A stretch of DNA of 64,000 bases from Colius striatus. Lineage: Eukaryota; Chordata; Aves; Coliiformes; Coliidae. The translations under genes were made by a program, and so were the position numbers. The number at the start of each line of letters is the position of its first letter. The first letter of the stretch is position 1. The stretch spans positions 2,302,513 through 2,366,512 of the forward strand of contig NC_084781.1 of assembly GCF_028858725.1 (NCBI RefSeq). Direction: 5' to 3'. Under the pieces are notes generated by a model. That model was not told where the DNA came from. It did no database searches and saw nothing but the letters and a program-made list of their open reading frames with translations. Of the stretch, positions 13,528 through 25,800 are shown piece by piece.

Positions 13528-15904
13528 GAAAAATCTTAGCTTCATGTTTCTATCCAAAGACACTCAAAACTAGTTTTTCTCCCTCCCCTTAATTTTGACC
13601 TATAATGGGACCACTTTGGAGATTATCTTTTCCTTTTTTTTTTGCATTTTAGAACATTTTTTTTAAAGATTAAACAACCAGGCTAGCAAAAAGGTACCCA
13701 ATACATACTTTTCTTATATCAAACAAGCTAGTATTTCAATACAATGTAACTATACAGAATATATACATTACACGTATGATCACAAAAAGCAAACACTACA
13801 GGCTCAGAAAACATAATATTCACATTGATTACAAGAACTCTAAAAATGATTGTAACGTTGAAACGGCACTTGGTTTACAAAAAAAAGGTCACAAAAATAT
13901 ATATATAGCCACCAAGAACTATGGTTTCTGAAAAATACTAATAGCCAGAGAGGATTATATAAAATGTGAAGTGTATTTAAACATCTTATACATTAAAAAC
14001 CAAAATAAAACCCAAAAATAAAAACCAAACCCCAATCCTGGTTAAGTCAATAAACATGCCAAGGAATCTAGCTGTGGCCAGCATCAACGAGAGAAGCTGT
14101 ACTGTGGATGAGATGACGACTGGATATACGGCTGGTGACCGGAGACTGGCACAGTTAAGGGGGTTTCACTGTTACTAAAATGCACAAAGAAGCCCAACAA
14201 TAATTTAAATTCACATTTGTTTTTTATTTTTCATTTTCCCTCCAGCTTTACTCTTTTCCCTCTTCGGGGTTTCACCGTAGGGCAGCACCTAGAGTGAAGG
14301 CACTGCGGGAACAAGGGCAAAGAAAGCTGTCCGAGTACTTCCGCGTAGCCAGGGCTATAAGAATATCAAAAGCATGCATCAGCTGAACGAATGGTTAAAC
14401 AAAAGAAATCACTCCTCTGGGGACTTCAGCAACCCTCAGGAAGACTGTAGCTACAGTTGCCACACAGGCTGGCAGCACCAGATTCGGCTTGTTTTGCGTT
14501 TGCTTGTTTTTAGTGCAACCAGATTTGTCGTTGAGACCTGTGGGACACTGGATTACTGTGATAGCACACATCGAGTTAACAAAAACCCAGAGCAGTAAAG
14601 AACTGTTGCATTAAAAAAAATTCACATTTGGTTTGTTGTGTTTTGTTTTCATGGTGTATTTCCTCAAATACTTTGAACTGACTCTATTCGTGACCTCTGA
14701 TGTGGCTGAGGTACCGTCCGGCCTTGAACCCTCTTATCTGTCATCAAGATGCTATGGAATTTATCATGTCCATAAACTGGAGATGAGAACCCTCCAAAAC
14801 TGGGTTTCACCTTGTCAGCAAAAACTCAAAAACTCAATCAATCTGAATGAAAATCAGCTATTTGCCATATTCTGATGGTGTGGAAGTCGCAATGGATGTA
14901 GGAGCACCGAGTGCTCCTCCAAGCTGCATTTTTCTCCATCCCTGCAGGGTGCACAAAGCTCCCGTTCTGTTTGCATATAAAATGCTTCGTGGTCGGTCTC
15001 TGAGAGAGACCAGCCAATAAGTCTCAGTGCTCTTACATCCTGGGGCTGGAGGGGAAAGCCAGCAACCAAGAAGCAACTGAAGCCCTCATATAAAAACTTG
15101 AAACCATAGCTTAAAAACAATTAACATTTTATCCCTTAAGGGACATATAGGGATCATAGTCTTACAAAATATATTTTACTGCATTGGCAGCTATTACTTT
15201 TTTAAAAAGTTTAAATTCACACCTTTTAGACTCAAGATACATGTGAACCCAGAACCATTTTCAACAACCTAGTCTACTAATCTCTCAGTATGAGAGACTT
15301 GACCATAGTATCTGCGAGCCTGACAACTGAACTCAAGCTGTAGTAGAAACAGAGGAATCATCAGGAACACACATCTCTTTCTTTCTTTCATGTGACACAG
15401 GAACAGTGATAAGCAGTTCTGACAGGGAGCTTGATTCACTACTAAATGTGTAGTCATCCCCATGGATTTCCAGGGGAGTTGTGCTATGTGTCTGCACTGA
15501 AAAACAAAACCAAACCCTTACAACTTGGCCAAATCTCCTGCACAGCTAAAACCTTGTGGGGTTTTTTTTCTAACCCCATTTTTTTTTGCAGGGAAACAAA
15601 AAGCTTCTGAATCTTCCCCCCCCCCCAAAAAACATCACATTAAATCAGGAAAAAACCTATTCCTTCCTTTTGTGTTGCTCCCACCCGATGTACCGCTCTA
15701 CACAACAGGCAAGAAGGAAAGTCCTTGCACAGACTCCAAAAATCTGGGTCTCTGACATACAGCAGAACCTTGCAAGTTCTGGGGTAGTGAAGGCACTCTG
15801 CTTGCAAAAGAAATGGGTTGAGGAAAGGATTTTCCACTGAGTGCAAAGATTGGTGCCACGTGGGAGAAGGATATGCAAAAGCAAGACATGAATCATGTTG
15901 TGAA

Positions 15905-16355
15905 TTCGCTTGGGAGGCTACTCATCCACAAAGAAGCTGCTGGATGAGATTCTAACAACTTGTAAGAGCCACAAAGATGATGAAGGGAGGAGAGCATCTG
16001 TCATACAGGCTGAGAGCCATCACTGTTTTGTCTGGAGAAGGGTCAGGAAGATCTTAGCAAGATGTGTAAAACTACAGCATAGAAGGAGGCAAAGAAGATG
16101 GGGCCAGGCCTTTCTCAGTGGGCACACGCTGAAATAAACAAGTCCCACCTAAACATACTAAAAGCTCTTTTATGGTGAGGGTGGTCAAAACCTGGGAGAG
16201 GTCTCCCAGAGAAGTTGGGGAGTCTCCATCTTTGCAGATATTCCAAATCTGATTGACTGAACACCCTGTTCTCAGTGACTCTGCTTTGAGGGTCGGAGTT
16301 GCAGTAGCTCACCTCCAGAGTCCCTTCCAGTCTCAAGTGTTCTGCGATCCTTGTT
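15905..16355 (+). repeat. Old CR1 LINE copy inside the ZBTB44 3' UTR region
   Basis: The run from about AGGCTACTCATCC through CAGAGTCCCTTCCAGTCTC to TTCTGCGATCC follows the 3' third of bird CR1 in plus orientation, hence antisense to ZBTB44. It is well diverged. Boundaries are approximate. Confidence 0.65.
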
Positions 16356-19300
16356 GAGCAGATACACGAGTGCACACAAAACAATGGTTGGTTTGGTGGT
16401 TTTGTGGGGGGTTGTACATTTTTTTGAGGGGGAGTGGTGGGAAATAAAACATAGGAAAAATAGAAAATGCAGTCCAGAGTTCAAAACCTTCTGATAATGT
16501 ACTGAAAGGAAAACATGCTTTAGGTTTGATCCCAAGTGTAGTTTAAGGCAAGTTTCTTCTAGCTTGCTTAGACATTGATCTCGCTCAATTTGGAATCTAA
16601 GCATATTAACTACAGACACTGGTTGAAGAAGTCCTGTGTTTTCACATCTCTCCTGTCAAGGACAGCAGCATTTCAAAGAACTGAACGTTGCCAACCAGTT
16701 AGGGAGGAGAAATACAATGATGTTTCTATTTAATCTGTGTTCTCTGGAGAACAGAGTTAACAAGAAACAACTACAAACGGGGAAATTAACAAGCAAACCC
16801 AACCCTAAACCAACCAACCAAAAAGAATCCTCTATTGTTCTTCCAGTTGAATCAGACTGAAAAGCAAGGACTGGATTAAGATGTTACACTGAGATGACTG
16901 GGTCGAAAAGATAACGTGCAACACCATGGATGAACAACGAAACCCATGACTTGCCTTGTACCAAGGTGTTAAGAGTTAATGATACTCATTTAAGGAAGAA
17001 CAGATTAGAGCTGCAAAGTCTTTCTTTTTTCCCCCTGTGATATTCAGAAAGTAGTTTGCCTTCTGACACTGAATCGTAAGTCATAAACATCCAATAACCA
17101 GATAGGTCTGTTCTGTATCTGCACATCTCCTTGATGATAAAATTGTGTAGCAAAATAGCTTAAAAGGTGAAAACTACCAGGTTCAGACAGAAAGTTATGT
17201 CCTCTAGATCTGACCACCTTTGATTATCACACCTGTCCAGTTTGGGAACGTGCTTCTGTGTGAAGCCCTTCTTAGTCTGTGAATCACAAAAGGATCTGCC
17301 ATGTGGGGTAACGTCAGAAAAAGAGAAAGTGCTGAATTTGAGCTCAGTGTCATAGCCCTATAATTCAGCATAACACTCATCAAAAGGCATTGTCTTATCT
17401 CACTGGCTTCTCAGTGACAGAAATCAGGAGTGGAAGAGAACTGGTCTTTAAATTCAGCCCATCAACAGACACTGGACTAATTGACAGTCCAGCATCCCAA
17501 GAGAAGAATTTCTCCTTCGAGCCCTTTTAAGAAGACTTACAAAAGTAGACATACGAGGCTGAATTGTAACACAGAACTACTTTGCAGCATGTTTCTGAAA
17601 CACTCTTTGGATCTGGTGGAGAAACTTCACTCCAGTAACTTGGAAAAGACTTAAATCCCAACTGTCTTTGCTCTGTTGAACTAAAAAGTGTGAGTTTTAC
17701 CTAAACACAGCCAACGACAAAATTGTTGAAGTCGCTGAAACCCTTCAAGCTCTTTCCAAAGGGCAATAAACTGTTTTTTCCCTTACAAAAGTTGGCTATT
17801 AGTAGAAACAACTCAGACCTAGAGAGCATGAGGACTGCCTAAGCTAACTGAATACAAATTGATCCTGCAATATAATACGACCTTTGTGTCTTCTGTTTCT
17901 GCAGGAGCAACTTTCCTCCGTTGGTTTTCGTTTTCTCCTCGTCTTTGAGTCAAACCCAGACAGAAAAGAGCAATTAAAAACTAACCGAGATCCCAACCTA
18001 AGGGAATGCCTTTGGAATATTCACATCAAGTAATACCTACTCACTCAGCATGTCATCTGTAGGAGACATCCATTTGGCAACAAACACTGAGTTAACTTCA
18101 GAAGCAACGAGGAGGGGGAAAAAAAAAGAGACAATCACAGAGGTCCTAATGTATTTCCTAATTTAGGTTTCAAAGCAGTACCAGAGCCCAAACAGACTCG
18201 ACCAAAGGAGACTGACTGCTCTGAAAAAAAGAAGTCCCACAGTGGGATTAGCTTTTTTCTAAATATGGAGAAATGAAATTGCAGATCTTTCAATTTATTG
18301 CTTGCTCGAGCTGTGTGTGTAGCTGGAGTAATAGCCTTTAATAAACCCAGTTGGCAAGGATGGAAAATGTTTTGAAACAGGAACAATTTATCATCGCTAT
18401 ATAGGCTCTTTTGTAAACAACCCCCTGGTGGGTTCGAAAGTTGGCCTCTAAAGAGAATAAATTGCTTGTTTTGTCCAAAACAGACTAATAAAAAAATCTC
18501 AGGAACTATACATGCATGTGTATAAACACAGAAAAATGTGCAATAATGCACACAAGGGCTTGAGGGGTTTTTTGCCCATCTGTACACTCCTGCTCGCTAG
18601 CTTTTTGGAGTAAAAACTGCAGTAGAGATGACAGGAGGAAGTGACCAGAACTGCAAATAACCGGGCAGCAATTTAGGGATTTCAGTTGGGGGGGGAAAAA
18701 AGCCCCCTCCATTTGCAGATGTGGTTCCCCATCTACAGAAACATACAGTCATGAGATACTTTGTCAGGCTTGCACTGATATAGAACTTTGCTGTCACCCT
18801 TGATTCATTATGCACCAACCAGACCTTTTCCTGACCGTGATATTTCCAAAGCCCATCCTTAGCTGGGCAAAATCTGGAGCGGTTTATTTTGATCGAGCAG
18901 TTTCTAAAAGGATTGGAATAGAAAGAAGTAGGAATACCTGGCATGACATCACTTGGTTTGTCCAAACTGATTCATCTGAGATGAAAAAGGGACGATGTGT
19001 GTTGTGGTGGTTTTTTAACAAAGTGTGTGACTGTTGGTTTCACAAATGCTTACCATTTCCAAGGAAAAGGGTCACAGTAAGCGCTTTGAAAAACAGCAGG
19101 CACAGAGATAGGAAGTGTCACTTTGCTCTCTTTTTTTTTATGCAGAAGATTAAAGCATCCACTCAAAACTAGTCAAAACTGTTCAACGATTTCCAATGCA
19201 TCCTTTTGTTTGTCATTTTCAAAAGGTCTCCTCTGATTTCCTTTTTTTTTTCCCTTAATCAGAGGGGTCTGAAGAAGCAAGAGAAACTTAATGAGCGGCT

Positions 19301-19604
19301 CTAACTGTGGAAGAAGAAATAGTTAAAGTGATCTGAATCAGTTGTTCTTCTTTAGAAGTGTATCACAGCTTCCATGATGTTCTGGCAAGATCTTTTTGTG
19401 CATTCAGTCTTAAATATTTTCACAGAAGTGATCGTTCAGTCATGAAAAATAACGTAACATCGGTCGCAGGTTTCTGTTTAAAGCGCAGCTTACAAAGGAG
19501 AAAGGGAAAATCTCCCCACTTTTGTTTAAAAAAATTAAATTAAAATGTACAGGACCAAACACAGGCACTTTCCAAAGAACAAAAAAAGGAAACCAAACCA
19601 TGAA

Positions 19605-19887
19605 TTATTCAATAGTGATAGATGACAGCTCCGGTTTCGGAGGGTCACCTGCGGTTGCCTCAGCAGTGGCATTAGTCTTTGGCTGCTCTGGCACATCTTC
19701 TTCCTTCTCTGCCAACCCACCCAGAGACCCCAAGGGGAAAGTGCTTTCACAATTCTGAGTTGACGACACCTGTGAAATGACAGGCATTTGGACAGAAGAG
19801 TTGCTTTCAAAGCCATGCTCCCCTAGCTCATACTGCCCGAGGGTCTCTTCTTGTTCCTGGTTTAAGTAGTCCGGTACTAGGAAGTCA
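19605..19887 (-). CDS. ZBTB44: ZBTB44 last coding exon
   Basis: The acceptor is CTTCTAG before 19,887; the first base completes a serine codon (AG|T). It encodes SSDFLVPDYLNQEQ through LSSITIE and TAA at 19,607-19,605. Acidic, glutamine- and serine-rich, with no folded domain that I recognise. Confidence 0.95.
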
Positions 19888-22800
19888 CTAGAAGAGGGGC
19901 AAAGGACAGAAGAAAAGTGTCATTTCTCACACAAACATTAGTGATATCAGTTTCTTTGTATCAGTTACAGCAACACAAGCTACACACTGCATTGCACAGA
20001 GAACAAAGCTACTCATTTCACATTGCTCCGAGATCATCACGGTGACACGCTTCACTAAGTAACCTGCTTCTCATTGAAACACGCAGAGAATTTATTCAAA
20101 AGCATCTATTTTGCACTGCTGTGCACCCACATTTCCTACACAGCAACTTCTCATCATTTAGATTCGTATCACACCTTGATGAGAATCAAAGTTAATGTCT
20201 GGAACGTCACACGGCACTGAAAACCTCATTGACAAAAGGGAGCACTCAACCTCCAATGACAAAAACAAAACCCAGTGCAGCAGGGGCGAAGATGTGGGCC
20301 TGTTCCACCCCTGAGATAAGACCCACCCCAGAAACAGCAGCAGCACTCCTCTGAGAGTGGACAGGCTGCAAAGAGAAGCACGAGGGGAGGAAGCAAGGGC
20401 TCTGCTGAGAGCGTGGAGGCTGCCAACTGCAGCGATGTTGACACGTATCCCACGACTGTGGAAAGGATGGAATTGCATTTCCTTCCCATTCCAGTCCTTT
20501 GTGGACAACACTTCTGTAACTTATTCTTACCCATCCATGGCTGAGTGTATCCAAAGAAAAATCTACTAAACTCTCGTGTTTAGGGCAGGAAAATAACATC
20601 TTTGCAGAACTTCTGTATGTGTGTCACGTACACACATCTGTGTGGTTGGGGTCCTCCTTGTGATAACCCATTTAAAAGCAGTCCTTGTCTTAAACAACAG
20701 CAGCATTCTCTGCTTCAAATCCAAATTCACACTCAGCTCTGCTTGTTTGTCAATTCAAACTAAGGGAAGGCCTAGAGACAATTGACATCATGTGCTTTAA
20801 TCTGACCGGCCTTTGACAACGATACAGAGCTTCCCGTCAGCCCTGAAAGAGTTTTCGCTCTACTTTTGGCACGAGTGCTAAGAACAAGAACTGCATAACC
20901 CCACAGATGTGAAGCACTTGTGCTTTTAAGCAATACTCTGTTGGAAAAAAAACCCAAAGAGACACAAATGATTGGCTTCCCTGGGTTTGTTTTGCAATTT
21001 TTTCATCCTACATCACTCCTGAGGTAACCAAAGAGAACAAAACGCTGAAATGTTTCGTAAGGGGGGAAAAAACCCCACACACAATGTCTAGAAATGACCA
21101 GGGATGGTATTGGACATAATTTTTTGCATTGCTGAAGACAGATGACTTACACCAAGCTGCACCCTCTCTAGAGATTTAAGAGTTGTGAGACCTTTCTCCA
21201 ATTTCCCCTCATCCACTTTCTACCTTAAATACCAAGGGTTACAAAGGTTTCTCTCAATGTGAGAATACAGTGCTATTCTCACGGCTCTGAATCCTTCAGT
21301 GGATGGCATTTGTGAGACAGGCCTGATAAACAAGAAATGTCCAACTGGCCCTTACTGTTTCCAACACTATTAATACAGTCTGGTCATTCAGAAATGATCA
21401 TTTTACCTAGATATCATTTAGAAAGGATCATTTCACATAGATATGATCATGTCTTGTATCTAGTGACAGGACAAGGGGTGATGGAAAGAAGCTGGAATAC
21501 AACCAGTTCCATTTAAACAGAAGGAAAAACTGTTTTGTTGTGAGGTGAGGGAGCCCTGGCCCAGGCTGCCCAGGGAGGGTGTGGAGGCTCCTTCTCAGGA
21601 GGTCTCCAAAACCTGCCTAGACACGTTCCTGTGTGACCTGATCTAGGTGGGACCTGCTTTGGCAGCAGGGTTGGACTGGATGATCTCCAAAGGTCCCTTC
21701 CAACCCCCACCATTCTATGGTTTTACCTAGAAAATAACAGAGATGGTATGGAGTCATGCAACCTTTCCACAACATCCACCATGAGGCAAATAATGAAGTA
21801 ATGGGTCTATCCCCTATGAACAAGATCTAGAACAGCAAATCATTCCCAGAACCCCACAGATGCTGCAGCATTACAGAACACTACGGCTTTAACACCAGCA
21901 GCCTGTCCATAGATACTACTGAGAAAAGAAACGAAGTAGCCCAGAAGCACTTTTTGCATACCACTCGCTTCTTCAGTGCCTTCCTATCGAGCTTAGACGC
22001 TGTAAGACAGATGAGATATAACAGAGAGTGGTGCAAGAATGAACTGGACTGGAATTAGCTGGCAACCTGCCGAGAGGCACAGCAGGCTGCCCTGAAAGCA
22101 GGGGGGGAAAAAAAAAAAGAGATGATTTAGGGAATAAAACAAAAAAAACACCAACCAAGTTTCCCTGTTAGGTTTTTGCTGTGCACCTCACCTGCTCTGG
22201 AAGTAGTTTGCTAGCTCTGACGCTTCATGGTTCAAGCTCCTCAGGTGAACGATTAAATTTCCAGAGTTGGTGAACATGGCGCCGCATGTTTTGCACTCGT
22301 AAATCCGAGGCTTGCGGATAATGTGCCGGGAAACCCTCATGTGGTGTTTATATTCCCCGAAGGAAGTGAAAGTGGCACTACATATCTGGCAGCGGAAACA
22401 GCGTTTACCTTCGTGCTTCAGGCGATGCATCTTGAGCGAGTAAGCTCGGGTGAACTTTTTCCCACAGCGGTCGCACTGAAATGGTTTAATGCCTGGGGAA
22501 GAGAGAGGGGAAAAAAACCAATGAGGAAAACACGGTATGTTCAGCTTTTGTAATGAGAGAGGCCACTGGTAAAACCCTTCCAGATTGTCAAAGGACAGCA
22601 GCTGTGGCCAGTCACAGTGGTGTGTTGCTTGAGGAAGAAATTCTCTGGTTAACTTTAAGATGGTAGAAATAATTAGAATGGACACTGAGGGGCTGGAACG
22701 TGGCCAGAGATGAGCAATGAAGCTGGGGAAGGGGCTGGAGCACAAGGGTGCTGGGGAGGGGCTGAGGGAATGGGGGTGTTGAGCCTGGAGAAGAGGAGGC

Positions 22801-25800
22801 TGAGGGCAGACAGCAGCACTCTCTGCAGCTCCCTGACAGGAGGCTGAGGTGGCCATCTTTGCTCCCAAGTCACAAGCAACAGGATGAGAGGAAACGGGAT
22901 CAAGTTGCCCCAGGGGAGGTTGAGATTGGAGCTGAGGCAGAACTGTTTCCCTGAGAGAGGTGTCAGCCCCTGTGCCAGGCTGCCCAGGGAGCTGGGGCAG
23001 TGCCCAGCCCTGAAGGGATCCCAAAGCCATGGGAGGTGCTGAGGGCTAGGGCTCAGTCCTGGGCTGGGAAGGGTGAGAGGAGGGCTGGGACTCCAGGAGC
23101 TTCAAGCTCTTTTCCAACCATAATGATTCTAGCCTATGGAGCTACACTTTCTGAGCATCAGCTGCCAATGCATTTCAAACCAATGCAACCTGTCTGTAAT
23201 GCTTACACATCTTCTCCCTCATCACTTCAAATGAACACAACCCTCCATGGATTACACTCTGGTTAAGATCACAGCCAAACATATCTGCTGCAGCAGTCAC
23301 CTCTGACCATCTTTGATCTCTTTTTGATCTCAGGAGATTCTTGTGCCAGACTGGTTCTCAACAATGCAATTACCAGACTACCCTTAATTGCAATGTCTTT
23401 TTCTCTCTCTGCCTTTGGCCTCAGAGAAGTGTTCTGGCAGGGGGACTGTGTGCACAAGGATGCCCCTGTAATGCAGCAGGAATGGTGATAAAAGGGTGAA
23501 GTGGCAGCTTTTATACTGCGTGGGAACCTTGCTATACAAGGATCTTCAGCAGCTTTGCATGACAGGCAGCTCTCTAAGTTGAGGTTCATGCCTCTCTATT
23601 GTCTCTCCATTTAGAAGTCCTGTTATTTCATTCACTGCAGGTGCTATAAAACCTTAAAACACACAAACCCTGTGATGTATTGCAGTGGCTGAGCGTATGT
23701 AATCACACCCAAACAGAACCATTGCGACAGAAAAGACCCAGTCACCAAAAAAGTTACGATTTAATAACAGGTCTGAACTGAGGAAAGTGTGGCCAAGAAT
23801 CTGGAATATGGAGCTCTAGTCATAATAGGGCTGTCAAGGAAGAAAAAAAGGGTTTTTCAAAAGCCTGAATGTGCATCAGTCCATGCTGTTAATTCCACCA
23901 GTCTTTCACTCTGCTTGCCTTAACGTTCAAAGCAGGAGCTGAACTTTTAATTGGGGCTTTTATCCAGAGAAAGCTGTAGTTAAGGTTACACTGAAACTCC
24001 TTGTTAAAGCATGTGAAAACAAGTTAATATACCAGAATATTGTCTTGTGGAGCTAAAACCTTTCACTCTCCTACTGTCAAGGGCATCTATTTCCTCTTAT
24101 AGTTTGAGGCAAACCTCCTCAGCTGTTTTGCTTACGTGAAAACACTTTCCACATTTACAAGTTCTGAGAGTTTCTTTTGCATGCTAATTATTCTAAACCA
24201 GTTATTCTAATCTCTCCCAGCTTTGCCCAGGGGTTGCCAGTTGACAGGTCAACCAGAGATGCCTTGCTGAAGCTTAACTGTGCACTGGCAGTTAAGACTT
24301 TAGCGACCTGCTTGGGATAATTTCATACCTGATATGCCCACAAAGTTTGCTTTTTTAAGTATTACTGGCCAAAACACAGTGTGATCATTTTGCTTGAAGG
24401 GGTTTGATAAACAATTGCTAACAGTGAAAGTAATTACACCTTGGTAATTGTGGCTGCTCTGCCCAATAATGGTAAAGAATCTGTGTGCAGGTAAGAGTCA
24501 AGCTCAAGAGGAGAGGTCAAATGATGAGGCCAGTGCTATAAACTCTTCAGTATCTCCTACACTCATTGAAATGATGATGCTCTTCCCAGATAATGCTGAC
24601 AACTCTTGAACAACACTGACAGCAAAGACATTGGGAGTCCATACTGAGGTTAGAAATCAAATCAATGCAACAGTTTGGGGATCAGCACTCAGAAGAGGTG
24701 TTTCTACAAACCTTTTGCTACCTGTGCTAACTGTAGTAGCTAAATTGATTCTCAAACCTATTCAGTTGTCTTGCAATCCCTCTAAAAACTTTGAGATCCA
24801 AAGGCACACAACATGCAAGGACATAAGATAGGGTGTATTTTCTTATGGCTGCAAGCCTCCTCTTAAACACAGCAGAGGACTGCAACATGCAAGAGGAGGA
24901 ATTCCACTCTGCATTGCTTCTTGAGTACAATAAAAAAAAAAAGCCAAGCACACTTTCTTTCATCTCAAATCTTGATCAAGAAAATGACTTACTCTGGTAA
25001 GTTTCAGGCAATCAGACTTTTTTTCAGTCCACACAAATGCTAATCATCCACGAGCAGAGGCGTCAGTATCAAAACAAGCACTTAATGAGACATCCCTCTA
25101 ACCCAATCTTTCTGAAATCAACTCTCAAGCATTTAAAAAAGCAGAACTGCATTGCTGCATATGCTGCATGGTGAGCAAACCCCTGAACTCTTGAGGACAG
25201 TAACGTTTCTTACCTGAGTGGATAAGCATGTGTTGTTTTAGGTTCTGAATGCGAGTGAAGCGGACCCCGCAGGTTGGACACTGAAAGGGTCTGTCTGGAC
25301 CGTTTGGGCTGGGTCTCTCTGTGCTGCTGGTAGAAGGAGCAATGTAGAGTTGGTAGGGATACTGAACGTTCTCCAAACTACAAAGAAAAGATTCACTGAT
25401 TTACAAGCACGCTACGGGGAAAAAACACAATTCAGAAGCCTTGGGTGTGGAAAGCTGAAGCTCCAACACACTGGTATGAGAAGAAAAAGACTGTGGTTTC
25501 CCATTTCTGCTGAGATCTGTATGCTGGGAATTTCTGCCTCTACAGTAATGTGTCTGAGCAGCACCCAGAGTCTCACACTCACTGGCACTGCACACCAGAG
25601 AAAAGCCTCTGACGTCTGCTCTGTTGGGCAACAGGGCTGAGCACCAGCTGCAAACTGAACTTGATTTTCCAGGCATGGGCATTGATGATTTACAATCAGC
25701 AAACAGCTCCTGAGGAAGAATTTAAAGAACTGAGCAAATTGGAAAGCAAAGGAATATTTTTGCACTTTCAGTGACATTTACAAATGAAATGAAAGCCAGT

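Larger units (their letters stand above)
13505..19604 (-). other. ZBTB44: ZBTB44 3' untranslated region
   Basis: This is the sequence after the ZBTB44 stop on the minus strand, about 6.1 kb. It is AT-rich, has no coding exon and is nearly free of repeats except one CR1 copy at about 15,905-16,355. The distal end is placed by a minus-strand ATTAAA signal at 13,522-13,527, followed downstream by a GU-rich stretch near 13,480-13,500. A perfect Pumilio-type site (TGTATATA on the minus strand) sits at 13,760-13,767. A nearer AATAAA at 18,883-18,888 could give a shorter form. The extent is inferred from signals, not from transcripts. Confidence 0.5.

Noticed and set aside
18420-18450. tRNA-like GGTTCGAA stretch
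   Set aside because: No matching acceptor stem, anticodon arm or A box upstream; a chance T-loop-like match in the 3' UTR.
22188-23030. 280-codon minus-strand open frame
   Set aside because: Only the part at 22,192-22,492 is real (the ZBTB44 zinc-finger exon). The upstream part is intron plus a CR1 copy read in reverse; a good acceptor separates them.
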